This document shows, one piece after another, positions 1-6,193 of a stretch of 11,610 bases of DNA. The stretch's first letter is position 1; each line of letters starts with the position of its first letter. The stretch is from contig PFKY01000049.1 in assembly GCA_002784365.1 (NCBI GenBank), forward strand, positions 1 to 11,610, given 5' to 3'. Below the pieces are notes generated by a model, which was given only the letters and a program-made list of their open reading frames with translations, did not search any database and had not been told where the DNA came from. Made by a program: the position numbers and the translations under genes. The stretch is from Candidatus Wolfebacteria bacterium CG_4_10_14_0_8_um_filter_39_64. Its GTDB lineage: Bacteria; Patescibacteriota; Minisyncoccia; UBA6257; UBA9933.

Positions 1-2213
1 CTTTATCAGAAACGCGATTTTTTCTAAGCACGGAAATTTCCAGTATTTATTCGCGGCCAGCTCCTAACGGCGGAAACAGAGTTTATCGGATTCATAATTT
101 GATTTTCTCGCCCGACACTGAAACTGTTGAAAAAATTAATACTCAACTGGGCTGGATTGGCAATTTAAAATCCGATGGCCGGCCGATTTTGGGATTAGAT
201 GCCCGAGAACTGGCAAAAATTGTTTTAAACACCAATCCTAAGGCGGCTATTGTGCCGGCCCACGCCTGGACTCCCTGGTTTTCTGTTTTCGGCTCAATGT
301 CTGGTTTTGATTCCATTGAAGAGTGCTTCGGGAAATACGCGAAAAACATTTTTGCCATTGAAACTGGTTTATCTTGTTACGATAAAGAAACAGAACTATT
401 AACCGAAAATGGGTGGAAAAAATTTGATCAGGTTGGATACGAAGATAAAATTTGTACCTTAAATCCAAAAACCAATAGAATTGAATTTCAAAATCCCAAA
501 AAAATACACACTTATCCTTATAAAGGAAAGATGTATAAATTAAAAACTAAAAGAATTGATTTATTAGTGACGCCAAACCATCAACTCTTTTATAGTCCTT
601 GTGATTTCCGTAAATCGCCCCAGTTTTATTTAAAAGAGGCTGAATTACTCTTTAATAAATCAAAAAGATTTAAAAAAGATGGCGTTTGGATTGGTAAAAA
701 CACGAACTATTTTATTTTACCGGCCGTTAAAATTAAGCACGGAAGCAAATATTATTCTGGTTACCGAATTAAAAAAGAGAGAAAATTGCCTATAAAACCT
801 TGGCTGAAATTCTTTGGATTTTGGATAGCCGAGGGATGGACTACTCAGGGCAAAAATGGTCAATACGCTGTTTGTCTTGCTAACCGAGATAATAGTTTAC
901 TTTCAGAAATGAAAAGAATTCTCGAAAGCTTTGGTTTTAATGTTTATTGGGACAAAAGAACAAATAATATTCTTAGAGTAAGGGATTATCAACTGTTTTA
1001 CTACCTAAAACAATTCGGCAAATCTTCTGATAAGTTTATTCCTCCAGAAATCAAATCCTTATCAAAAGAGCTTCTTGAGGTATTTTTTGAATACTACATA
1101 AAAGGAGATGGTCATAGATATGGAAGGACAAAAAAGGGGCTTTCAGCGACAACAATTTCAGTTCGGCTAAGAGACGATCTTCAAGAATTAGCTCTTAAGC
1201 TTGGCATGTCCGCGTATTATAAATTAGGTTATAAAAAAGGAACTCCGATTCTTTCTTTGCCCAAAGCTAAGCTTAGAGGATATAAACAGAGCAAAGATTC
1301 TTGGATAATCTTCTTTATAAGGAAAAATCTCCATACGGTTCTGCCTTCAACAATTAAAAAACATAATTACATTGAATCTTGGGTTAATTTTAAAGGCCCA
1401 GTATTTTGTGTTACAGTTCCCAATCATATAATTTATGTCCGAAGAAATGGCATTCCGGTCTGGTGCGGAAATTCTGACCCGGCAATGAATTGGCGGCTTT
1501 CCAAACTGGATAATATCGCCTTGATTTCCAATTCTGATTCGCATTCTTTTCAGCGTATCGGCAGAGAAGCGAATATTTTTGACACGGAATTATCTTATGA
1601 TGGGATCATAGAAGCGATTAAAAGCGGTGTGCCGAATCAGCGTAAATCAGCTTTAAATCAGCATAAATCAGCGTTTATCGCAACAATAGAATTTTTTCCC
1701 GAAGAAGGCAAATATCATTTTGACGGTCATCGCCTATGCGGCATTGTTTTCTCGCCCGAAGAAACAAAAAAACACAATGGCATTTGTCCGAAATGCGGCC
1801 GAAAATTAACTATTGGCGTAATGAATCGGGTGGAAAAATTAGCTGACAGACCCGAAATTGAAGTCAAATCCGGGGACTATTATCAAGCTTATAATCAACG
1901 CGTTCCCTATTATAACCTGATTCCGCTTGATGAAATTATCGCCGAGGTTTTTGGTTTGGGAGTGGCAGCTAAAAAAGTTAAAGAAGAATACCAGAATTTA
2001 ATTAAGACCTTTGGCAGTGAATTAAAAATTCTTTTGGAAATGAAAGACGAAGAATTAAAAGGTGCGACTGACGATAAAATCAGACAGGGTATTAAAGCGG
2101 TTCGCGAAAAAAGACTGAAAATCAGGCCCGGTTATGACGGTGAATACGGCAAAGTGGAAATTTTCAGTCAAGAAGAAAAAAAGGAAATAGAAACCCAAAA
2201 AGCGTTATTTTAG
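1..2213 (+). CDS. Endonuclease Q-like PHP-domain DNA repair nuclease, interrupted by an intein; 5' end outside the window
   Basis: The host protein resembles endonuclease Q, which nicks DNA 5' of deaminated bases such as uracil and hypoxanthine. The open frame runs without a stop from base 3. Codons before the TTG at 99 encode family-like sequence (FFLSTEISSIYS, then RVYRIHNLIFSPD), so the gene starts to the left and the PHP N-terminus is missing. After removing the intein (375-1472) the visible exteins are 124 + 246 residues. About 55 residues are therefore missing from a family length near 424 (remembered value). Recognisable parts are PAH (His at 261-263), IETG (Glu at 360-362), NSDSH (Asp 1536, His 1542) as probable PHP metal ligands, and a zinc-finger-like segment with Cys at 1737, 1785 and 1794. 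The tail GYDGEYGKVEIF is also family-like. The stop is TAG, 12 bp before efp. A 21-bp duplication lies at 1635-1676. Substrate specificity is inferred from family only. Confidence 0.87.
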   Translation, partial: LSETRFFLSTEISSIYSRPAPNGGNRVYRIHNLIFSPDTETVEKINTQLGWIGNLKSDGRPILGLDARELAKIVLNTNPKAAIVPAHAWTPWFSVFGSMSGFDSIEECFGKYAKNIFAIETGLSCYDKETELLTENGWKKFDQVGYEDKICTLNPKTNRIEFQNPKKIHTYPYKGKMYKLKTKRIDLLVTPNHQLFYSPCDFRKSPQFYLKEAELLFNKSKRFKKDGVWIGKNTNYFILPAVKIKHGSKYYSGYRIKKERKLPIKPWLKFFGFWIAEGWTTQGKNGQYAVCLANRDNSLLSEMKRILESFGFNVYWDKRTNNILRVRDYQLFYYLKQFGKSSDKFIPPEIKSLSKELLEVFFEYYIKGDGHRYGRTKKGLSATTISVRLRDDLQELALKLGMSAYYKLGYKKGTPILSLPKAKLRGYKQSKDSWIIFFIRKNLHTVLPSTIKKHNYIESWVNFKGPVFCVTVPNHIIYVRRNGIPVWCGNSDPAMNWRLSKLDNIALISNSDSHSFQRIGREANIFDTELSYDGIIEAIKSGVPNQRKSALNQHKSAFIATIEFFPEEGKYHFDGHRLCGIVFSPEETKKHNGICPKCGRKLTIGVMNRVEKLADRPEIEVKSGDYYQAYNQRVPYYNLIPLDEIIAEVFGLGVAAKKVKEEYQNLIKTFGSELKILLEMKDEELKGATDDKIRQGIKAVREKRLKIRPGYDGEYGKVEIFSQEEKKEIETQKALF
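375..1472 (+). mobile_element. Intein (366 aa) with LAGLIDADG homing endonuclease, inserted in the EndoQ-like protein
   Basis: An in-frame insertion splits the conserved extein stretch IETGLS / SDPAMNWRLS. It begins with Cys1 (TGT at 375) and ends with Asn366 (AAT at 1470-1472), followed by Ser+1. Hint splicing blocks are visible: block A from CYDKETELL, block B TPNH at intein residues 66-69, block F around FCVTVPNHIIYV (about 345-356), and block G ending VWCGN. Between them are two LAGLIDADG-like helices, FFGFWIAEGW (about 146-155) and FFEYYIKGDG (about 237-246). Both keep an acidic residue at the catalytic position (Glu, Asp), so the endonuclease may be active. The penultimate residue is Gly instead of the usual His. 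Hand counts of 60-base lines give 23-40% G+C in the intein against 38-40% in the exteins, which suggests separate ancestry. After splicing, the host protein would rejoin as GLS-SDP. Confidence 0.93.
1635..1676 (+). repeat. Two in-frame copies of a 21-bp repeat inside the EndoQ-like gene
   Basis: The word AATCAGC starts at 1635, 1645, 1656 and 1666 (spacings 10, 11, 10), forming two 21-bp units. They encode NQRKSAL and NQHKSAF. They lie between IKSGVP and the conserved IATIEFFPEEGKYH segment, where the family as I remember it has only a short linker. This looks like a small repeat insertion that keeps the frame. Confidence 0.7.
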
Positions 2214-2225
2214 TAATCTTTTTTT

Positions 2226-2795
2226 ATGTTGTCTTATAACGAATTAAAACCCGGCGTTTTGATTATTTTAGACGGTCAGCCGTTTGAAGTGCTGGAATCC
2301 GAGTTTTTGAGGATGCAGCAGCGCCAGCCGGTAATGAAAACAAAGCTGAAGAATTTAATTTCCGGCAAAATAATTGAACGTTCTTTCCAGCCCAGCGACC
2401 AATTGGAAGAAGCGGAAATTGAAAAATTTCAGGCAAAGTTTTTATATTCCCATCGTGATGAGCTTTGGTTCTGCGAAGTAAATAATCCCAAAAACCGTTT
2501 TATGTTGAAGTCCGAGGTAATCGGCGACAGGAGCAAATTTCTAAAACCGAATTTGGAAATTTCGGCTGTAAAATTCGGCGACAAAATTATCAGCGTTGAA
2601 TTGCCGATAAAAATTGGTTACAAGGTCGTTGAAGCGCCGCCAGCCATTCGCGGGGACACGGCCCAAGGCGGAACAAAAGTTGTCGTCTTAGAGACCGGCG
2701 CCAAAATATCAGGGCCGCTTTTTATTAATGAAGGAGATATTATAAGGATAAATACCCAGACTGGCAAATATGTTGAAAGAATTGAAAAGGGATAA
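2226..2795 (+). CDS. efp: Elongation factor P
   Basis: EF-P enters the ribosome E site and rescues ribosomes stalled on consecutive prolines. At 189 residues it has the usual length. It shows the N-terminal KOW-like domain (about 1-63, starting SYNELKPGVLIILDGQPFEV), a central OB domain, and a C-terminal OB domain with GGTKVVVLETGAKISGPLFI and GDIIRINTQTGKYVER. The start is ATG 12 bp after the nuclease stop. No Shine-Dalgarno is visible, and a TANNNT-type hexamer (TAATCT, 2214-2219) sits 6 nt before the ATG. The tip loop that carries the modified Lys34 or Arg32 in well-studied EF-Ps reads RMQQRQPVM here, placing Gln at the equivalent of E. coli Lys34 with Arg next to it. A lysylated form is therefore unlikely. 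The last 26 bp overlap mnmA. Confidence 0.96.
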   Translation: MLSYNELKPGVLIILDGQPFEVLESEFLRMQQRQPVMKTKLKNLISGKIIERSFQPSDQLEEAEIEKFQAKFLYSHRDELWFCEVNNPKNRFMLKSEVIGDRSKFLKPNLEISAVKFGDKIISVELPIKIGYKVVEAPPAIRGDTAQGGTKVVVLETGAKISGPLFINEGDIIRINTQTGKYVERIEKG

Positions 2796-3897
2796 AAAAA
2801 TCTTTGTGGCGATGTCTGGCGGGGTGGATTCTTCAGTCGCCGCTTTATTACTAAAAAAACAAGGCTACGATGTAGTCGGGGGTTTTATGAAATATTGGGC
2901 AGATTTTCAAAGCGTTTCAGGACACGCAGAAAATCGTTGCTGCTCCTCGGAAGCACGGCGAGACGCGATGAAAGTTTGTAGTAAACTAAACATTCCTTTT
3001 TTGACTTGGGATTTTCAAAAAGAATTCAAAAAAGCAGTGGTTAATGATTTTATTTCCGGCTATAAAAAAGGAATTACGCCGAATCCCTGCGTGATTTGTA
3101 ATAAAGAAATTAAATTCGGATTGTTTTTTGAAAAAGCCCTGAAAATGGGAGCGGATTATGTGGCCACTGGCCATTATGCGAGGTTAGCGACAGGCGACAA
3201 GAAACAAGGGACAAGAAAAAGAAAATCCTTATCGCATGTCTCATGTCGCATGTCTCTTTTTGCCGCCAAAGATAAAAACAAAGATCAATCTTATTTTCTT
3301 TGGACGTTAACTCAAAATCAATTAAAACATTGTCTTTTTCCGATAGGCGATCATTTGAAATCCGAAGTGCGGCAAATCGCGAAAAAAGCCGGCTTACCAG
3401 TGGCCTTAAAAAGAGCAAGTCAGGAGGTTTGCTTTGTTTACGACGCGGACCTGACAGGATTTTTAAAAAAATGGATTAAGCCGAAAAAAGGGGAAATCAT
3501 TGAATTAAAAACCAATAAAAAAATTGGCGAGCATAACGGTATTCAATTTTATACTATCGGTCAAAGAGTTCCGATTGGCGGCACCGGGCCTTATTACGTA
3601 TTCTCCAAGAATTTAAAGAAAAACCAGTTAATTGTCATCGGGAAAGACGATAAAAATTCACTTTATAACGAAATAGCCTTAAAAAACGTTAATTGGATTT
3701 CTGGTGAGCCGCCAAAATCAGCAAAAATTTTAGTCAGAACCCGCTATCGCCAACCCTTAGTATCAGCGAAAATTATGCTTCACGCGTCACGCTTTATGCT
3801 TTATTTTGACCAGCCGGTCAAATTTGTAGCGCCTGGTCAGTCAGCGGTTTTCTACAATAAAGAGAATGAACTGCTGGGCGGTGGTGTTATAATATAA
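2770..3897 (+). CDS. mnmA: tRNA-specific 2-thiouridylase MnmA
   Basis: MnmA adenylates U34 of Glu, Gln and Lys tRNAs and replaces its 2-oxygen with sulfur, giving s2U34 in the cytoplasm. The N-terminal PP-loop MSGGVDSS is at residues 15-22. The two catalytic cysteines are in TPNPCVICN (Cys107) and SQEVCFVYD (Cys221). ATGHYARL (132-139), KDKNKDQSYFL and the C-terminal barrel segments FYTIGQR and FVAPGQSAVFY are all present. Length is 375 aa, slightly above the usual roughly 360, because of two short repeat blocks: residues about 140-163 (3187-3256) and about 335-345 (3772-3806). The ATG at 2770 lies inside efp in another frame. It gives 14 residues before the PP-loop, and the next ATG (2812) is already in that motif, so 2770 is the best start. 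No Shine-Dalgarno is seen, so translational coupling to efp is likely. Confidence 0.96.
   Translation: MLKELKRDKKIFVAMSGGVDSSVAALLLKKQGYDVVGGFMKYWADFQSVSGHAENRCCSSEARRDAMKVCSKLNIPFLTWDFQKEFKKAVVNDFISGYKKGITPNPCVICNKEIKFGLFFEKALKMGADYVATGHYARLATGDKKQGTRKRKSLSHVSCRMSLFAAKDKNKDQSYFLWTLTQNQLKHCLFPIGDHLKSEVRQIAKKAGLPVALKRASQEVCFVYDADLTGFLKKWIKPKKGEIIELKTNKKIGEHNGIQFYTIGQRVPIGGTGPYYVFSKNLKKNQLIVIGKDDKNSLYNEIALKNVNWISGEPPKSAKILVRTRYRQPLVSAKIMLHASRFMLYFDQPVKFVAPGQSAVFYNKENELLGGGVII
3187..3256 (+). repeat. Inverted pair of 7-base tandem arrays inside mnmA
   Basis: The left array (3187-3214) has four heptads ending in ACAG or ACAA, consensus GNGACAA. The right array (3229-3256) has four heptads, three of them ATGTCTC or ATGTCGC at 3236, 3243 and 3250. 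The reverse complement of the left heptads is TTGTCNC, nearly the same unit as the right array, so the arrays face each other across about 14 bases. Hand pairing of 3196-3215 with 3235-3254 gives 15 of 20 pairs, one of them G-U. The region encodes the basic stretch between ATGHYARL and FAAKDKNKDQSYFL. Confidence 0.7.
3772..3806 (+). repeat. Second 7-base tandem array inside mnmA
   Basis: Five consecutive heptads can be read: ATTATGC, TTCACGC, GTCACGC, TTTATGC and TTTATTT, consensus TTYAYGC. They encode MLHASRFMLYF between RQPLVSAKI and FDQPVKFVAPGQSAVFY, in the C-terminal barrel. ATGCTT recurs exactly 21 bp apart (3775 and 3796). The sequence of the unit differs from the 3187-3256 array but the period is the same. 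Confidence 0.6.
3888..3893 (+). promoter_or_regulatory. Extended -10 promoter for the split comEC genes, probably giving a leaderless mRNA
   Basis: A perfect extended -10 (TG, one base, then TATAAT) ends 7 nt before the ATG at 3901 and lies in the last codons of mnmA. No good -35 is visible at 16-18 bp upstream, which an extended -10 tolerates. The expected start of transcription falls on or next to the A of the ATG. There is no Shine-Dalgarno. Confidence 0.5.
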
Positions 3898-3900
3898 TTA

Positions 3901-5334
3901 ATGAGAATTTATGACATCGCCTTTTATATTGCTGGTTTTTTTATTTTAGGCGTGTTAGCCGCCAGCTCCGGATTGAATTTCATAATTATTATAATGGCGA
4001 CCATTCTAATGGCCGCTATATTTCTATTTATTGGCTATCTTAGAAAAATCCCAAGAATTTTTTGGCTCACCGGTTTGTGTTTGTTTATTATCATCGGCGC
4101 TTTTTATTATTTTTGGTGGAACAGTTATCAGATTAAAAATTTAAACATTATTTTTGATGAGAAAATAAATTTTCAGGGGTTAGTGGTAAAAAATCCCGAA
4201 CAGGGTAATCAGCAAAAATTAGTTGTAACATTTCAGCCGCCTTATTCAGGAAAAGTTCTGATAAAACTTCGGTCTTATCCGAGTTTTGATTATGGAGATC
4301 TTATTAATTTTGAAGGAATAATAAAGAGGCCCGATTCTCAAAGTTATGCGGCTTACTTAGCCAAAGATTCTATCTTTGGAATAGTTGATTATCCAAAAAC
4401 TGAATTAATAGCTAAAAATCAGGGATCAGTAATAAAATCCCAACTTTTTAAGTTAAAAGAAAAACTAATAAGCAATTTCCAAAAAACCTTGTCAGCAGAA
4501 AAAAGCGCTTTTCTGGCTGGCATTACTTTGGGTGAAAGAACGGAATTTTCCCAAGAGTTTAAAGAGGCAATGGCTAAGAGCGGCACCACCCATTTGGTGG
4601 CGCTTTCCGGCTATAACATCACGATTATTGTTTTGGTGATCGCCGCTTTTTTCAGCCGATTTTTATCCCGAAAAATAACTTTCGTTCTGACGATTCTGGC
4701 AATTTTCGGTTTTGTTTTAATGACTGGTGCCGAGGCCTCGGTAGTCAGGGCAGCCATCATGGGTTTTATCGCTTTATTAGCCAGCCAGGTGAGTCGGCTT
4801 TATAGCATCCGCAACGCCATTGTTTTGGCCGCTTTTTTTATGGTGCTGGTTAATCCTCGAGTTTTATATTTTGACGTTGGCTTTCAGTTATCATTCGCCG
4901 CCCTACTCGGCATTGTTTATCTTGGCCCGGCCATTCAGAAATTTTTTAGAATAAAAGAGGAAGGGGGATTTTTGGGCTGGCGAAAGAATTTTTTAACCAC
5001 TACCTCGGCTCAACTGGCGGTGGCTCCTTTATTAATTATTAATTTTAACCAATTTTCATTGACTGCCCTTATAGCTAATATTTTGATTTTGGAAGTAATT
5101 CCGCCCACAATGTTTTTAGGATTTCTGCTTGGGGCAATGGGATTTTTCTCAACGGCTTTAGCCATAATTTTGAGCTGGTTTATAAATTTATTTCTGGTTT
5201 ATGAATTAACCCTGATTAATGTTTTCGCCAAAATTTCTCTGCCGATTACCAAAATCGGAATTTCAGGAATTATAATCTATTATTTAATAATGGTTGGATT
5301 TATAGTTTATAATTATAGAAATGTTAAGTCCTAA
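3901..5334 (+). CDS. comEC: ComEC/Rec2-type DNA uptake channel, membrane (competence) half
   Basis: ComEC forms the inner-membrane channel that passes single-stranded DNA into the cell during natural transformation. This 477-residue protein has N-terminal hydrophobic segments (about 7-45 and 53-73), then a soluble beta-rich domain (about 85-170, DUF4131/OB-like). The Competence membrane domain follows from about 200 to the end: GITLGERTEF, GTTHLVALSGYNI (228-240), TGAEASVVRAAIMGF (275-289), DVGFQLSFAALLGI (325-338), and QLAVAPLLIINFNQFSLTAL. The metallo-beta-lactamase domain found at the C-terminus of full-length ComEC is absent; it is encoded by the next gene, which overlaps by 14 bp. It starts 3 bp after the mnmA stop. 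Uptake by this organism is inferred; no pilus genes are in view. Confidence 0.9.
   Translation: MRIYDIAFYIAGFFILGVLAASSGLNFIIIIMATILMAAIFLFIGYLRKIPRIFWLTGLCLFIIIGAFYYFWWNSYQIKNLNIIFDEKINFQGLVVKNPEQGNQQKLVVTFQPPYSGKVLIKLRSYPSFDYGDLINFEGIIKRPDSQSYAAYLAKDSIFGIVDYPKTELIAKNQGSVIKSQLFKLKEKLISNFQKTLSAEKSAFLAGITLGERTEFSQEFKEAMAKSGTTHLVALSGYNITIIVLVIAAFFSRFLSRKITFVLTILAIFGFVLMTGAEASVVRAAIMGFIALLASQVSRLYSIRNAIVLAAFFMVLVNPRVLYFDVGFQLSFAALLGIVYLGPAIQKFFRIKEEGGFLGWRKNFLTTTSAQLAVAPLLIINFNQFSLTALIANILILEVIPPTMFLGFLLGAMGFFSTALAIILSWFINLFLVYELTLINVFAKISLPITKIGISGIIIYYLIMVGFIVYNYRNVKS
5308..5313 (+). promoter_or_regulatory. Possible -10 box just before the metallo-beta-lactamase gene
   Basis: An exact TATAAT lies 7 nt before the ATG at 5321, the same spacing as the box before comEC. 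There is no TG extension and no clear -35. AT-rich coding DNA could produce it by chance, and the gene may simply be translationally coupled through the 14-bp overlap. Confidence 0.3.
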
Positions 5335-6172
5335 TCGTTTAATTTTAATAATGATATTTTTGGTTGTTTTTGATTTTTTTATCTGGGGGCTGATTCTTTT
5401 TGAGCCGGTTAATAAAAATTTACAAGTTTATTTTCTTGATGTTGGTCAGGGAGATTCTGAATTGGTTATTTTGCCCAATGGTCCTAAGGTTTTAATTGAC
5501 GGCGGTCCCAATAACAAGGTTATTAATGAACTGGCCTCGGTTTTGCGGCCGACTGACCGCTATATTGACCTAATTTTACTTTCCCATCCCCAAACAGACC
5601 ATTTTACCGGCTTAATTGACGTTTTAAAACGTTATCAGGTCGGCGTTTTTATTTTTAACGGCCGCAGTGGCACGGTCGATTCCTGGTCAAAATTAATAAA
5701 AGTTATCAAAGAAAATAAAATCCCGGCTGTAGTTTTGGCAGCCGGAGACAAAATTCATTATCTTAACAGTCAATTTAATTTTCTTCTGCCGGATAAGAAT
5801 TTTATTGAAAGTACAGATTTGAACGAAACCACCTTGGTCTCGCTTTTGCAAAGCCAGAACTCAAAAATTTTGTTTACCGGAGACATTGATGCTAAAATAG
5901 AAGATTATTTGATTAGGAAATACGATTTGGATATTGATGTTTTAAAAGTCAGCCATCACGGTTCAAAATTTTCTTCAGGCGAAAAGTTTCTATCTAATAT
6001 CTCGCCTAAAATAGCGGTCATTGAGGTCGGAAAAAATTCCTACGGCCATCCAACAAAAGAAGTTTTAAAAAACTTGGCTTCAGTTGGCGCTCAAATTTTC
6101 CGCACCGACAAGGACGGAACGATTAAATTACTAATTAATAATCAGGGGATTAGTATCTTTAAGAAGAAATGA
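5321..6172 (+). CDS. ComEC-type metallo-beta-lactamase-fold hydrolase (C-terminal half of split ComEC)
   Basis: At 283 residues this matches the C-terminal domain of full-length ComEC, thought to act on incoming DNA outside the membrane. A single N-terminal hydrophobic segment (about 7-28) would anchor or export it. MBL motifs are FLDVGQGDSELVILP (38-52), LIDGG (58-62), LLSHPQTDHFTG (86-97, an HxxxDH form with Gln where many MBL enzymes have the second His), LFTGDID (184-190), KVSHHGSKFSS (209-219), and YGHP (241-244). The HHGSK and GHP signatures are those of the ComEC subgroup. It overlaps the membrane half in a different frame, and both have sensible ends, so a stable two-gene arrangement is more likely than a sequencing frameshift. 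Stop TGA. Confidence 0.9.
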   Translation: MLSPNRLILIMIFLVVFDFFIWGLILFEPVNKNLQVYFLDVGQGDSELVILPNGPKVLIDGGPNNKVINELASVLRPTDRYIDLILLSHPQTDHFTGLIDVLKRYQVGVFIFNGRSGTVDSWSKLIKVIKENKIPAVVLAAGDKIHYLNSQFNFLLPDKNFIESTDLNETTLVSLLQSQNSKILFTGDIDAKIEDYLIRKYDLDIDVLKVSHHGSKFSSGEKFLSNISPKIAVIEVGKNSYGHPTKEVLKNLASVGAQIFRTDKDGTIKLLINNQGISIFKKK

Positions 6173-6180
6173 TTTTGCGT

Positions 6181-6186
6181 TATCAT
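6181..6186 (+). promoter_or_regulatory. Possible -10 box before the phosphomannomutase gene
   Basis: TATCAT (5 of 6 to the -10 consensus) ends 7 nt before the ATG at 6194, in the 21-bp gap after the previous stop. It has the same geometry as the boxes at 3888 and 5308. There is no clear -35 and no Shine-Dalgarno. Confidence 0.35.
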
Positions 6187-6193
6187 TCTAATT

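Noticed and set aside
99..101. TTG at 99 as the start of the nuclease gene
   Set aside because: The frame is open to base 3 and the upstream codons encode family-like sequence, so the gene is cut by the window edge.
3110..3418. Minus-strand open frame opposite mnmA
   Set aside because: It is a shadow of mnmA; its repetitive SCRLSL-like residues come from the heptamer array, not from a real protein.
5300..5340. Frameshift artefact splitting ComEC
   Set aside because: Both halves have natural ends and the second has its own ATG and membrane segment, so fission is preferred; reads would settle it.
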